NCBI RefSeq assembly: GCF_000746275.1
Contig: NZ_JQKX01000020.1
Location: 62,001-126,000, forward strand
Source: Thermopetrobacter sp. TC1
Lineage (GTDB): Bacteria > Pseudomonadota > Alphaproteobacteria > Rhizobiales > Aestuariivirgaceae
Direction of reading: 5' to 3'
Length of the DNA stretch: 64,000 bases
Within the stretch, counting starts at the first letter, position 1. Every line of letters starts with the position of its first letter. The position numbers were made by a program, and so were the translations under genes. The notes under the pieces were generated by a model that was not told the DNA's origin, ran no database searches, and was given only the letters and a program-made list of their open reading frames with translations. Below, piece after piece: positions 46,876 through 56,343 of this stretch.

Positions 46876-49254
46876 ATGACGAACGGGCAGGCGGCACTGG
46901 TGCGCAGGCTGGATGAAGTGGGCATGGACGACGTGGCCGAGGTGGGCGGCAAGAACGCCTCGCTTGGTGAAATGCTGCGGCATCTCACCAAGGCCGGCGT
47001 GCGCGTGCCCGGCGGGTTCGCCACCACGGCCCATGCCTATCGGCTGTTTTTGAAGGAAAGCGGGCTGGACGAGAAGATCGCCCGGCGCCTTGAGAACCTC
47101 GATGTGCATGATATCGCCGCCCTGCGCGCCGCCGGCAGCGATATCCGCGGCTGGATCATGCAAGCGCCTTTCCCGCCGGCGCTGGATAAGGCCATCGAAC
47201 AGGCCTGGCGGGCCATCCCGGATGCCGATTCCGCCAGCTGGGCGGTGCGCTCCTCTGCCACGGCCGAGGATCTGCCCGAGGCGTCCTTCGCCGGTCAGCA
47301 GGAAACGCTGTTGAACGTGCGCGGCCTTGAAAACGTGAAAAAGGCCATTCACGAGGTCTTCGCCTCGCTGTTCAACGATCGCGCCATTTCCTACCGCGTG
47401 GACAAGGGCTTCTCGCACATGGACGTGGCCCTCTCCGCTGGCGTGCAGCGCATGGTGCGCTCCGATCTCGCCTCAAGTGGCGTGCTGTTCACCATCGATA
47501 CCGAAAGCGGCTTTAAGGACGTGGTGTTCATCACCGGCAGTTATGGCCTGGGCGAGATGGTGGTGCAGGGCGCGGTGGGCCCGGATGAGTTCTATGTCTG
47601 GAAGCACGGCCTTGAAGAGGGCAGGCCGGCGATCTTGCGGCGCACGCTGGGGGCGAAGGAAGAAAAGATGGTCTTCGCCGAGGACGGCGAGGAGCGCGTG
47701 CGCATCGTGCCCACCAGCGAGGAGGAGCGCCGGCACTTCTGCCTGAGTGATGAGGAGGTGATGGAGCTGGCGCGCCTGGGGCTTGCCATCGAGAAGCACT
47801 ATGGCCGGCCCATGGACGTGGAATGGGCCAAGGACGGCATCGACGGGCAGCTTTACATCGTGCAGGCGCGGCCGGAGACGGTGCAGAGCCGCAAGAAGGT
47901 GGTGGAGAAATTCCGCCTGAAGGAGAAGGGCAGGGTGCTGGCCTCCGGTCGTGCCGTGGGCAGCCGCATTGGCGTGGGGCGGGCGAAGCTGCTCAACAGC
48001 CCCGATGAGATGGAGGCCTTCGAGGACGGGGATGTCCTCATCACCGACATGACCGATCCCGACTGGGAGCCGATCATGAAGCGCGCGGCCGCCATCGTCA
48101 CCAATCGCGGCGGCCGCACCTGCCATGCCGCCATCATCGCGCGCGAGCTGGGCATTCCGGCGGTGGTCGGCTGTGGCGATGCCACCGAGACGGTGCCGGA
48201 CGGCATTGATGTCACTGTCTCCTGCGCCGAGGGCGAGGAGGGATTCGTCTATGAAGGCCGGCTCGCCTTCGAGCACGAAGTGCATGAGCTGGAGAAAATG
48301 CCGGAAATTCCGGTCAAGATCATGATGAATGTCGGCAACCCTGACCGCGCCTTCGATTTCGCCCAGCTGCCCAATGAGGGGGTGGGGCTTGCACGCCTTG
48401 AATTCATCATCAACCAGATGATCGGCATTCATCCCAAGGCGCTTCTGGAGCTTGAAACGCTGGATGAGAAGACGCGTGCCGAAATCGAAGCGCGCATTGC
48501 CCCCTATGGCGACCCGGTGGACTTCTTCGTCAAGCGCCTGGCGGAAGGGGTCTCCACCATCGCCGCGGCCTTCTGGCCCAAGCCGGTGATCGTGCGCATG
48601 TCCGACTTCAAGTCGAACGAATACGCCAATCTCCTGGGCGGCCAGCAGTTCGAGCCGGAAGAGGAAAACCCGATGATCGGTTTTCGCGGCGCCAGCCGCT
48701 ATATCTCGGCGTTCTTCCGGCCCTGCTTCGATCTTGAGTGCCGCGCCATGCGCTATGTGCGCGAGGAGATGGCCCTGTCCAACGTCAAGCTGATGATCCC
48801 CTTCGTGCGCACCTTGAAGGAAGCCACGAAAGTACTTGAAATCCTGAAGGAAAACGGCCTTGACCGCGGCAAGAACGGGCTGGACGTCATCATGATGTGC
48901 GAGCTGCCGTCCAATGCCGTGCTCGCGGATGAGTTCCTGAAGCACTTCGATGGCTTCTCCATCGGCTCCAATGACATGACGCAGCTCACCCTGGGGCTTG
49001 ATCGCGATTCCGGCCTGGTGGCGGATGCCTTCGATGAGCGCGACCCGGCGGTGCTGAAAATGCTGGACATGGCCATTTCCGCCTGCCGCCGCGCCAACAA
49101 GTATGTGGGCATCTGCGGCCAGGGCCCGTCGGATCATCCCGATTTCGCCGTATGGCTGATGCAGGCCGGCATCGAGAGCATCTCGCTCAATCCGGACACG
49201 GTGGTGGAGACCTGGCTCAATCTCGCCGCCCAATCCGCGAACTCGGGAGATTGA
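46876..49254 (+). CDS. ppsA: Phosphoenolpyruvate synthase
   Basis: 792 residues, usual length. The N-terminal ATP-grasp nucleotide-binding domain has [11 protein letters not shown] and [20 protein letters not shown]. The swivelling phosphohistidine domain has [15 protein letters not shown] (His about 417, adjacent Thr the regulatory site). The C-terminal PEP-binding barrel has [23 protein letters not shown] and [11 protein letters not shown]. It converts pyruvate and ATP to PEP, AMP and phosphate for gluconeogenesis. Preceded by GGAGG and by its regulator ppsR. Confidence 0.97.
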   Translation: MTNGQAALVRRLDEVGMDDVAEVGGKNASLGEMLRHLTKAGVRVPGGFATTAHAYRLFLKESGLDEKIARRLENLDVHDIAALRAAGSDIRGWIMQAPFPPALDKAIEQAWRAIPDADSASWAVRSSATAEDLPEASFAGQQETLLNVRGLENVKKAIHEVFASLFNDRAISYRVDKGFSHMDVALSAGVQRMVRSDLASSGVLFTIDTESGFKDVVFITGSYGLGEMVVQGAVGPDEFYVWKHGLEEGRPAILRRTLGAKEEKMVFAEDGEERVRIVPTSEEERRHFCLSDEEVMELARLGLAIEKHYGRPMDVEWAKDGIDGQLYIVQARPETVQSRKKVVEKFRLKEKGRVLASGRAVGSRIGVGRAKLLNSPDEMEAFEDGDVLITDMTDPDWEPIMKRAAAIVTNRGGRTCHAAIIARELGIPAVVGCGDATETVPDGIDVTVSCAEGEEGFVYEGRLAFEHEVHELEKMPEIPVKIMMNVGNPDRAFDFAQLPNEGVGLARLEFIINQMIGIHPKALLELETLDEKTRAEIEARIAPYGDPVDFFVKRLAEGVSTIAAAFWPKPVIVRMSDFKSNEYANLLGGQQFEPEEENPMIGFRGASRYISAFFRPCFDLECRAMRYVREEMALSNVKLMIPFVRTLKEATKVLEILKENGLDRGKNGLDVIMMCELPSNAVLADEFLKHFDGFSIGSNDMTQLTLGLDRDSGLVADAFDERDPAVLKMLDMAISACRRANKYVGICGQGPSDHPDFAVWLMQAGIESISLNPDTVVETWLNLAAQSANSGD

Positions 49255-49379
49255 GGCCGCACCGGCCCATCTCTTTCCGTAAGGGGCCCTGTGGCTTCCC
49301 TTGGCATGGGCGCTTTGCTGCCTATATGCCTTCTTGAAGGGGCATATTCAGGCGAAAAAGCGCACAAAGGCGGCCGGGC

Positions 49380-50231
49380 ATGAGCGTTATTCGGGAAGCC
49401 ATATCACGGGCCGGACAATCAGGGCACGGTTTGCGGCTTGAGGGCGTGCCCACGGGCGTGGCGGGCCTGGATGCGCTTTTCTATCGGGTCGAATTCAGCG
49501 AGGACGGCCCCCGGACATGCCCCTTGGGCGGGTTTCCGCGGGGAGCTGCGGTTCATGTCACCGGCATTTCCGATACGGGAAAAAGCCTCCTGGCAGAGCA
49601 ATTCTGCCTGGCACAGGCCCAAAGAGGCGAGGGCGTTGTCTTCGTGACCGTGGAAAGCCCCGCGGCATTCGTGGACATGGCACTGCAGCAGCGGCGGCTG
49701 GCCATGGGGATTGATAAAGACGCGATGCAGAACATCGTCATCGTCGATGCGGCAATGCATGACGCCGTGCGCGAAGATCTGCCAACATTTCTTGCCACGG
49801 CAAAAGCGGCCCTTGAGGAAGTCAAGGCCCGGCACCTGGTCATCGATTCCCTGACCGGGCTGTATGAGGCCCGTGAGATGCAGGCGCGGTCCATTGTGCG
49901 CCGGATATACCAGTTCGTGAAGGAAAATGGCCTGACGGCCGTGCTGACGTCCCAGAAGCGCTCCGGACATGAGGAGCTTTCGGCGGAAGCTGCCGGTGGC
50001 TTTGCCGTCAGCCACATTCTGGACGTGACCCTGGTGCTGGCGAAGAAGATTGTGCTCTCCGCTGCCCAGTCGCGCCTCTGGCATGCACCGATCGGAGAAA
50101 TGGTGCGATTCCTTCGCATCGACGGATCACGCCTGTGCGGACACGATACCCGCACCCATTTTCTCACGATCACCCGGGAAGGCCTGTTGCAAGTCGGCCC
50201 ATCCATAGCGGCAGAAGGATCGGGACAATGA
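49380..50231 (+). CDS. KaiC-like RecA-superfamily ATPase
   Basis: 283 residues, one KaiC-type domain. It opens with GVPTGVAGLDALFY, the KaiC-family entry motif, followed by Walker A GISDTGKS (about 62-69), a catalytic-type Glu in FVTVES, and Walker B HLVIDSLT (about 152-159). The C-terminus is a beta-rich region (MVRFLRIDGSRLCGHDTRTH). It is much shorter than cyanobacterial KaiC, which has two domains. Its stop overlaps the start of the next gene by 4 bases (ATGA), so the two are translationally coupled. By analogy with archaeal and thermophile pairs it may act in signal transduction. Confidence 0.85.
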   Translation: MSVIREAISRAGQSGHGLRLEGVPTGVAGLDALFYRVEFSEDGPRTCPLGGFPRGAAVHVTGISDTGKSLLAEQFCLAQAQRGEGVVFVTVESPAAFVDMALQQRRLAMGIDKDAMQNIVIVDAAMHDAVREDLPTFLATAKAALEEVKARHLVIDSLTGLYEAREMQARSIVRRIYQFVKENGLTAVLTSQKRSGHEELSAEAAGGFAVSHILDVTLVLAKKIVLSAAQSRLWHAPIGEMVRFLRIDGSRLCGHDTRTHFLTITREGLLQVGPSIAAEGSGQ

Positions 50232-50884
50232 GGGAGATGCAACCCGTCAGCGGTGATGAGAGCCTGGAGGCCCTTGTGCTCCGGGTCTTTCTCAAGACCA
50301 TTGATCTTGTCGGCGGCCCGCGCACGCTCGCGGAGCGGCGGCATCTGACATGGGCCAATTCGCTGATGAGCGCATCCTATATCATCGTGCTGCATGAGGA
50401 GGCGCTGAAATCAGTGAACGAAATCGCCGCCTTTCTGGGGCTTTCGCGCGCGACCGTGCAGAACGTGCTGCATGCCAATCCCGACCTGGCGCTGGCGAAG
50501 GTTCAGGACATCGCAGAAGAGGAAAAGGACATTCATGTTCATATCGCGGGCGGTCTGGCGAAACAGGCCTACAGGCTTGTGCGGCAAGGGCTGGAAGAGC
50601 CAAGGGTTCTGCGCTTCTTCATGGAATCCTTTGCCGAACTTCTCGGCATTGACTGGGCCAGCCAGGTGCTCAAGGCGATCAGGGGGCTGGAATTTCCTCT
50701 CAGCGATCCGGCCGTTCTCGCTGAACGCCTGAAAGGCGTGAAACTGAACGGCCATGATGCGGAAGACATCACGCCGCACCTGAAATATCCCATCGACACA
50801 CCATCAGACTTGCTGCGCCAGCTCAGGCAGTGGCTGGAAAATCAGCAGCAGGATGCGCACGCCGGGGAAACGGAAGCAACGTGA
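50228..50884 (+). CDS. Helix-turn-helix partner of the KaiC-like ATPase
   Basis: 218 residues. The N-terminal third holds a helical segment (SLMSASYIIVLHEEAL) and a helix-turn-helix SVNEIAAFLGLSRATVQNVLHAN (about 60-82). A helical linker with EEEKDIHVHIAGGLAKQAYRLV follows, and the C-terminal half is rich in Leu and Asp. I recall families in which a KaiC-domain protein is encoded next to a partner sharing a regulatory HTH-type domain ('near-KaiC'); the fit seems good but was not checked. It overlaps the KaiC-like gene by four bases and ends 25 bp before the candidate dif site. Confidence 0.75.
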   Translation: MREMQPVSGDESLEALVLRVFLKTIDLVGGPRTLAERRHLTWANSLMSASYIIVLHEEALKSVNEIAAFLGLSRATVQNVLHANPDLALAKVQDIAEEEKDIHVHIAGGLAKQAYRLVRQGLEEPRVLRFFMESFAELLGIDWASQVLKAIRGLEFPLSDPAVLAERLKGVKLNGHDAEDITPHLKYPIDTPSDLLRQLRQWLENQQQDAHAGETEAT

Positions 50885-50908
50885 GATGCCCCACCGTCCC
50901 ATATAAAA

Positions 50909-50936
50909 ATTTTCCATAATATATCTTATACGATTG
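50909..50936 (-). other. dif: Candidate dif site (XerC/XerD chromosome dimer resolution)
   Basis: Read on the minus strand the site is an 11-bp arm CAATCGTATAA, a 6-bp centre GATATA, and an 11-bp arm TTATGGAAAAT. E. coli dif has arms GGTGCGCATAA and TTATGTTAAAT around TGTATA, so nine of eleven bases of the XerD-type arm and the ATAA/TTAT core agree. It is AT-rich within a GC-rich region and lies outside genes. Polarised GGGNAGGG motifs converge on it and gene orientation switches here. Confidence 0.7.
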
Positions 50937-51065
50937 ATGGATATGTGTAGCTGCCACAAGAACGCCTCTTGGCCTGTCAGGCGACAGCTCCCCTATCACC
51001 TGCACGGGGTTTTGTTAGACCACACACATTGCCGCCTTTCTGAAAGCCATGGGTCTCAAACTCAT

Positions 51066-51090
51066 TCATGCATTTGTGGCCTGAGATACC
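51066..51090 (-). repeat. 25-bp repeat shared with 53582-53606
   Basis: An exact 25-base match in inverted orientation to 53582-53606. At 51104-51144 lies another module shared with 44771-44811, ending in GTGAATGATTTT. Confidence 0.75.
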
Positions 51091-51371
51091 GTCTTCCGCC
51101 CCTTGGTATCCAATTTAAATTGCTTTGTGTGTGTGAATGATTTTCGCTACGAAGAGCGTGATTGATTACATGCTACGCAGATGCGTTTATCTAGGCAGTC
51201 TTACCCCTTTGCCCCAAACTTGAGAGGTTGTTATTTTTTATTGAGTATCAAGTACTTACGTCATGCCCGGGCGTGTCCCGGGCATCCAGGGGCGGTTTAC
51301 GCATACAGGAGTGGCAGGCAGGAACGCTTCTTTCGGGCTCTGTCCTTGAAAGGGACCTCCCAATCAAAAAG

Positions 51372-51603
51372 CATACGGCCCAGATCAAGCCTGCTGGTGA
51401 GCACCACCGCCCACCAAAAACGCCTCATTCCTGGCCCTGGATTGCCGGGACAAGGCCCGGCAATGACGTTTTCTTTTGTTTTTCAATGAGTTAAGAAACT
51501 AGCCCCTAACTTACGGAAAGTCTTTTTTCTCGATCGATTTGACGGCAATATCATACTTCCTGAATTTCCTCGGACACCAATGAGCTTCCGCCGGTATGAC
51601 GGT
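51372..51603 (-). repeat. Dispersed 233-bp intergenic repeat, copy 2 (inverted)
   Basis: Reverse complement of 39679-39911 with roughly 85% identity by eye, ending just before the glmS stop at 51634. Together with 51066-51158 (other shared modules) it fills the gap 50885-51633, which contains no supportable gene. Confidence 0.8.
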
Positions 51604-51633
51604 GTAGCTGTGACGCAATACAGGACGGTTTTG

Positions 51634-53457
51634 TCATTCCACCGTGACCGACTTGGCGAGGTTGCGCGGCTGATCCACGTCCGTGCCGAGGAAGACGGCG
51701 GCGTGATAGGCCAGAAGCTGCACAGGGATGGCATAGAGGATCGGCGAGACGAAGGGATCGGCTGCCGGCACCGCGATGGTCTCGAAGGCCTCTGCGCCAT
51801 GGGCCCGGGCTCCTTCTTCGTCCGTGATCAGCACGATGCGGGCGCCGCGCGCCGCCACCTCCTGCATGTTGGAGACAGTCTTGTCAAACAGCTTGTCCCG
51901 CGGGGCGATGACCACCACCGGCACATTCTCGTCAATGAGCGCGATGGGCCCGTGCTTGAGCTCGCCGGCGGCATAGCCCTCGGCGTGAATATAGGAGATC
52001 TCCTTCAGCTTCAGCGCCCCTTCCAGCGCGATGGGATAGTTGATGCCACGGCCGAGATAGAGGATGTCGCGCGCATGGGCGATCTTCTGGGCCACGGTAT
52101 CGATATGCGCATCCTGCTTGAGAGCGGTCACCACCAGCCGCGGCACCTCGCTTAAAGTTTTCACCAGGCGCTTTTCTTCATCCGCATCCATACAGCCGCG
52201 CATGCGTGCCAGATGAATGGCGAAGGCGGCCAGAACCGCGAGCTGGCAGGTAAAGGCCTTGGTGGAGGCCACGCCGATCTCCGGCCCGGCATAGGTGCGC
52301 AGGATCACGTCGCTTTCCCGCGCGATGGTGGATTCCGGCACGTTGACGACAGCGGCCACCACCTGCCCCTTCTCCTTGCAGTAACGCAGGGCCGCCAGCG
52401 TGTCCGCCGTCTCGCCCGATTGCGAAATGACTAGGGAAAGCCCCCCTTCCTTCAGCGGCGCCTCGCGATAGCGGAACTCCGAGGCCACATCCACCTCCAC
52501 CGGCAGCCGCGCCAAACGCTCAATCCAGTATTTCGCCACCATGCCCGCATAGTGGGCGGTGCCGCAGGCGGTGATGGTGATGCGATCGATGGCGGAAAGA
52601 TCAACGGGCATATCGGGCAGCGTCACCCTGCCCTCGTGAAAATTCACGTATTCGGCCAGCGTATGCCCGATCACGTCCGGCTGCTCGGCGATCTCCTTGG
52701 CCATGAAATGCCTGTGGCCGCCCTTGTCCACCAGAAGGGCCGAGGCCTGGGTGAAGCTTAAAGGGCGCACCACCTGCCGCCCCGCTTCGTCGAAGACATC
52801 GAGGCGGTCGCGCCGCACCACGGCCATGTCGCCGTCCTCGAGATAGGTCACCCGCGAGGTGAACGGGGCCAGCGCAATGGCATCCGAGCCTAAGAACATC
52901 TCACCGTCGCCATGGCCGATGGCAAGCGGCGAGCCGCGCCGCGCCGCAATCAGCAGATCATCCTCGCCCTCGAACATGATGACGAAGGCAAACGCGCCTT
53001 CCAGCATCTTCAGAACGCTGCGCACCGCCTCCTGTGGCGCCTCACCCGCCTTCAGGCGCTGATCGATGAGATGGGCGACGATCTCCGTATCCGTATCGCT
53101 CTTTACCGTCACACCGGCTTCTTCCAGCTGCGCCTTCAGCACCTGGAAATTCTCGATGATGCCGTTGTGCACGATGGCCACGGATCCGGCGATGTGCGGA
53201 TGCGCATTCTCCTCCGTTGGCGCGCCATGCGTGGCCCAGCGGGTGTGCCCGATGCCGATTGTGGCCTGGCTGGGGGTTTCCTGAATGCGCGCAAGCAGGT
53301 TGTTGAGCTTGCCCGCGGCGCGCAGCCTCTTGAAACGCCCCTCTTCCAGAAACGCAATACCGGCGGAATCGTATCCGCGATATTCCAGCCGCTTTAACGC
53401 CTCATACAGGCGCATGGCCACAGGCTCGGTGCCGATGATGCCAACGATGCCGCACAT
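51634..53457 (-). CDS. glmS: Glutamine-fructose-6-phosphate aminotransferase
   Basis: 607 residues. The N-terminal Ntn glutaminase starts MCGIVGIIG with Cys2 as nucleophile and contains LEYRGYDSAGIA and GHTRWATHGAP. Two SIS sugar-isomerase domains follow, with ACGTAHYAG, SQSGETADT and GRGINYPIALEGALKLKE, ending DQPRNLAKSVTVE. It makes glucosamine-6-phosphate, the first step to UDP-GlcNAc for peptidoglycan and LPS. GlmU, for the last steps, is encoded immediately upstream on the same strand (235 bases away). The gap 53458-53692 contains repeat modules and a CCCCGGC palindrome. Confidence 0.97.
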   Translation of the reverse strand: MCGIVGIIGTEPVAMRLYEALKRLEYRGYDSAGIAFLEEGRFKRLRAAGKLNNLLARIQETPSQATIGIGHTRWATHGAPTEENAHPHIAGSVAIVHNGIIENFQVLKAQLEEAGVTVKSDTDTEIVAHLIDQRLKAGEAPQEAVRSVLKMLEGAFAFVIMFEGEDDLLIAARRGSPLAIGHGDGEMFLGSDAIALAPFTSRVTYLEDGDMAVVRRDRLDVFDEAGRQVVRPLSFTQASALLVDKGGHRHFMAKEIAEQPDVIGHTLAEYVNFHEGRVTLPDMPVDLSAIDRITITACGTAHYAGMVAKYWIERLARLPVEVDVASEFRYREAPLKEGGLSLVISQSGETADTLAALRYCKEKGQVVAAVVNVPESTIARESDVILRTYAGPEIGVASTKAFTCQLAVLAAFAIHLARMRGCMDADEEKRLVKTLSEVPRLVVTALKQDAHIDTVAQKIAHARDILYLGRGINYPIALEGALKLKEISYIHAEGYAAGELKHGPIALIDENVPVVVIAPRDKLFDKTVSNMQEVAARGARIVLITDEEGARAHGAEAFETIAVPAADPFVSPILYAIPVQLLAYHAAVFLGTDVDQPRNLAKSVTVE

Positions 53458-53581
53458 GATCCCTACCGTCCGTACTTAATTTACAAAAAACCTAAGCACA
53501 TATCCCAACACAATCGGGCACGTGCACCAAATACCTTCATTTCATGCACACGGCACACACATTGTCATACCTGCGAAAGCT

Positions 53582-53606
53582 GGTATCTCAGGCCACAAAT
53601 GCATGA
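53582..53606 (+). repeat. 25-bp repeat shared with 51066-51090
   Basis: Lies in the glmU-glmS gap within a module beginning GTCATACCTGCGAAAGC, followed at 53627-53644 by an ACCCCGG-CTTT-CGCCGGGGT-type palindrome. Such GTCATACCxGCGAAAGC modules also occur near 39681, 44752, 45012 and, inverted, at 51592. Confidence 0.7.
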
Positions 53607-53692
53607 GTTTGCGGCACGAGACCCCGGCTTTCGCCGGGGTGACGAGGAAGTTAGCAGTCTTGTGTTGTGTAGTTTGATTCATGCCCCTCAAT

Positions 53693-55048
53693 TCATGACG
53701 TTTTTCGGGCAAGCGCGCGCATCTTTTCACGAAAGCGCCGCGCCCATCCCGGCTTGTTCACCTGCCGCGCGCGGGCCAGCGCCAGCGCCTCCTCCGGCAC
53801 ATCCTCCGTGATCACGCTGCCTGAGCCGACATAGGCGCCGCGGCCGATCTTCACCGGCGCCACCAGGGAAGAGTTGGAGCCGATGAAGGCCTCCGCGCCG
53901 ATGTCGGTGAAATGCTTGGAAAAGCCATCATAGTTGCAGGTGATGGTGCCGGCGCCGATGTTGGCCCGCGCGCCCACACGGGCATCGCCGATGTAGGTGA
54001 AGTGATTGACCTTCGCCCCTTCCTCCACCGTCGCCTTCTTCACCTCGACGAAATTGCCGATCTTGGCGCCTGTGGCGATCTCCGCCCCGGGGCGCAGGCG
54101 CGCGAAAGGACCGATCATGGCATGAGGGGCGATCGTGGCCTGCTCGATGTGACTGTGCGCCCGGATCACCGCGCCCTCGCCCACCGTTACACCGGGGCCG
54201 AACCACACCCAGGGCTCGATGACCACATCCGGTGCAAGCTTCGTGTCAAAGCTCAGGAAAACAGAAGTAGGATCCTGAAAGGTGGCGCCATCGCGCATGG
54301 CCTGAAGGCGCAGCCGGTTCTGCATCGCGGCCTCCGCCGCGGCCAGCTGCACGCGATCATTCACGCCCATGACCTCTTCCTCGTCACAAAGGACATGAAC
54401 GACCTTGCGCCCTTCCGCCGCAGCCATGGCCACCAGGTCGGTGAGATAATACTCGCCCTTGGCATTGTCGTTGGAGACCCTGGGCAGCAAGGCGCGCAGC
54501 AGATCGGCATCAATGGCGATAATGCCGGAATTGCAAAGTCTTATCTTTTTTTCTTCATCCGTCGCATCAACTTCTTCCCGAATGCCGGTCACATCGCCCT
54601 GATCATTGAGGAGCAGCCGGCCGTAACCTGTCGGGTCCGCGGCGGTAAAGGCGAGGATGACGAGATCGGCTCCCTGCTCCTTCCGCGCCTGAACGAGGCG
54701 TTTGAGCGTCTCGCTACGGACCAGGGGCACATCGCCATAAAGAACGAGCACCGTGCCCTCAAAATGCGCAAGCTCAGGCAGAGCCTGCATGACCGCGTGC
54801 GCCGTGCCCAGCCGCTCTTTTTGCGCAACCGTAATCGCGCCGGGCAGCCAGCGCTGTGCTTCTGCCTGCACCTCAGGCGCATCCGGCGCAGTGACCACCA
54901 CCGCGGGATTGGGTTCAAGCGCCGCTGCGGCATCCAGCACATGACCCAGCATCGCACGCCCGGCGATGGCATGCAGCACCTTCGGCCGGCGCGACTTCAT
55001 GCGGGTGCCGAGCCCGGCAGCAAGAACAACAATGGCGACGGCATGCAT
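53693..55048 (-). CDS. glmU: Bifunctional UDP-GlcNAc pyrophosphorylase / glucosamine-1-phosphate N-acetyltransferase
   Basis: 451 residues. The N-terminal uridylyltransferase has VVLAAGLGTRMKSRRPKVLH, VLYGDVPLV, and CNSGIIAID. The C-terminal left-handed beta-helix carries hexapeptide repeats and the acetyl-CoA site NFVEVKKATVEEGAKVNHFTYIGDA, NIGAGTITCNYDG and FIGSNSSLVAPVKIG. It performs the last two steps of UDP-GlcNAc synthesis. With glmS downstream it forms a probable operon. Confidence 0.97.
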   Translation of the reverse strand: MHAVAIVVLAAGLGTRMKSRRPKVLHAIAGRAMLGHVLDAAAALEPNPAVVVTAPDAPEVQAEAQRWLPGAITVAQKERLGTAHAVMQALPELAHFEGTVLVLYGDVPLVRSETLKRLVQARKEQGADLVILAFTAADPTGYGRLLLNDQGDVTGIREEVDATDEEKKIRLCNSGIIAIDADLLRALLPRVSNDNAKGEYYLTDLVAMAAAEGRKVVHVLCDEEEVMGVNDRVQLAAAEAAMQNRLRLQAMRDGATFQDPTSVFLSFDTKLAPDVVIEPWVWFGPGVTVGEGAVIRAHSHIEQATIAPHAMIGPFARLRPGAEIATGAKIGNFVEVKKATVEEGAKVNHFTYIGDARVGARANIGAGTITCNYDGFSKHFTDIGAEAFIGSNSSLVAPVKIGRGAYVGSGSVITEDVPEEALALARARQVNKPGWARRFREKMRALARKTS

Positions 55049-55208
55049 GTGGCAAGGCCCCCTGCCCTCTTGATCCCTGCAATCATCCGCACCGTGTCAT
55101 ATGCACATGCGCCCCTAAAAAGAGGTTGCGCAAAGCGCAAAAGGCGCAGTCGCGGATTCCTTTCGGGCATTAGCAGGCCTTGCCGGGCTTGGCCAGTCGC
55201 AAGCGGAA

Positions 55209-55940
55209 TCAGAGTTTACGCACGGTCTGCTTGAGAATCTCGGGCCGCGCCGTCTGCACGAATTCGATGGCGATTCCCGATTCGTGATGGCGCACCACCC
55301 GCCCGCGCATCTTGCCCAAGGTCACGTGCGTGCCGATGGCCGGCAGCACCGCCATGCGCACCGAGGCGCCGGACAGGGAAATATCCAGCACCTCGCACGG
55401 ATAGCTGCGCCCGTCGGAAAGCACGATGCGCGACTGACCATCCTGCGGCTCGATGCGCAGATGCCGGCGGCGTTCCCGCGCGCGGCCTTCGGCCTTGGCC
55501 TTCAGCCATTCCAGGGTCTGAACCATCTTCTCGCGCCGCTTCGCCGTCATCTTCAGGGCGAGATGAAAACGCTTCCGCTCATCCGATTCGTTTTGTTCAT
55601 CGCCCTCTTCGGCGTTTTTTTCGGCGTGATCGCCCGCCTTGTCCTCTTCAGCCTTCGCCTTCTGCGCATCAATGGGCGCATCCTCATCGGGATGAACGAC
55701 CTTCCCTTCCAGACGGCCCACGTCTTCAAGATAAAGAACGAGCAGCGCCCCTTCTTCGGGCAGGATGTCGGCCTCAAGCTGCACTGTTTCGATATCAAGA
55801 CGCGTGGCCGTGCATGCATGCTCGCTGCGATCCGGCAGCATGAAACGCCCTTTCAGCCGCATGGTGACGACCGGCGGGCTTTTTTCCGGAGTATCGGTGC
55901 GAATGGCGTCTCGCTCCTGTATGGCCTGTGCCTGAGTCAT
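55209..55940 (-). CDS. PilZ domain protein, probable c-di-GMP effector
   Basis: 243 residues. The C-terminal PilZ domain (about 165-243) has the c-di-GMP contact residues in RERRRHLRIEP and DISLSGASVR, followed by GRVVRHHESGIAIEF. The N-terminal half (about 20-100) also looks like a divergent beta-barrel with MRLKGRFMLPDRSEHACTATRLD. An acidic Glu/Asp/Lys-rich insertion follows. Two PilZ-like units in tandem suggest a receptor or dimer. The start at 55940 lacks a strong ribosome site; an in-frame start at 56000 is possible. It is transcribed alone, upstream of glmU. Confidence 0.82.
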   Translation of the reverse strand: MTQAQAIQERDAIRTDTPEKSPPVVTMRLKGRFMLPDRSEHACTATRLDIETVQLEADILPEEGALLVLYLEDVGRLEGKVVHPDEDAPIDAQKAKAEEDKAGDHAEKNAEEGDEQNESDERKRFHLALKMTAKRREKMVQTLEWLKAKAEGRARERRRHLRIEPQDGQSRIVLSDGRSYPCEVLDISLSGASVRMAVLPAIGTHVTLGKMRGRVVRHHESGIAIEFVQTARPEILKQTVRKL

Positions 55941-56206
55941 GATGCGTCGATCCGTTCCTTGTCTCCGCCCCGTGCATCCGTCCCCACCTGGACGCATCAC
56001 ACGAAATGTCGCCCCCTCATGCTAGGTGACAGTCGTAAACCCCGCGTTAACGCGCTGGGCGTGAAAACTCTCATGCGCGCGCAATGCGTGTACCCTTCGG
56101 CAAATCCCTCTTCAGCCTCATGCGCAAATCTGCTATGCAGCATGCGGGTTCGTTTGGAAAATCCTGACGGGGCCTTGTGCTCACGCAAGGGATCTTCGAA
56201 GAAAAC

Positions 56207-56283
56207 CGGGGCGTAGCGCAGCCTGGTAGCGCATCTGCTTTGGGAGCAGAGGGTCGCAGGTTCAAATCCTGCCGCCCCGACCA
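56207..56283 (+). tRNA. tRNA-Pro(UGG)
   Basis: A complete cloverleaf: acceptor stem CGGGGCG with CGCCCCG, anticodon stem TCTGC/GCAGA, anticodon TGG at 56241-56243, T-loop GGTTCAAATCC, discriminator A and encoded CCA. Confidence 0.96.
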
Positions 56284-56343
56284 GTATCAGAGACATGCAT
56301 CGCCCAAGGGTTCAGGCGATGTTCAGGGCGGAGGCTGAAGGAC

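Noticed and set aside
47473-49233. 586-codon open frame antisense to ppsA
   Set aside because: Shadow frame; ppsA carries complete catalytic motifs.
50926-50960. Reading the dif candidate in the + orientation
   Set aside because: On the + strand the second arm is TTATACGATTG, a poor match to the XerD arm; the minus orientation fits much better.
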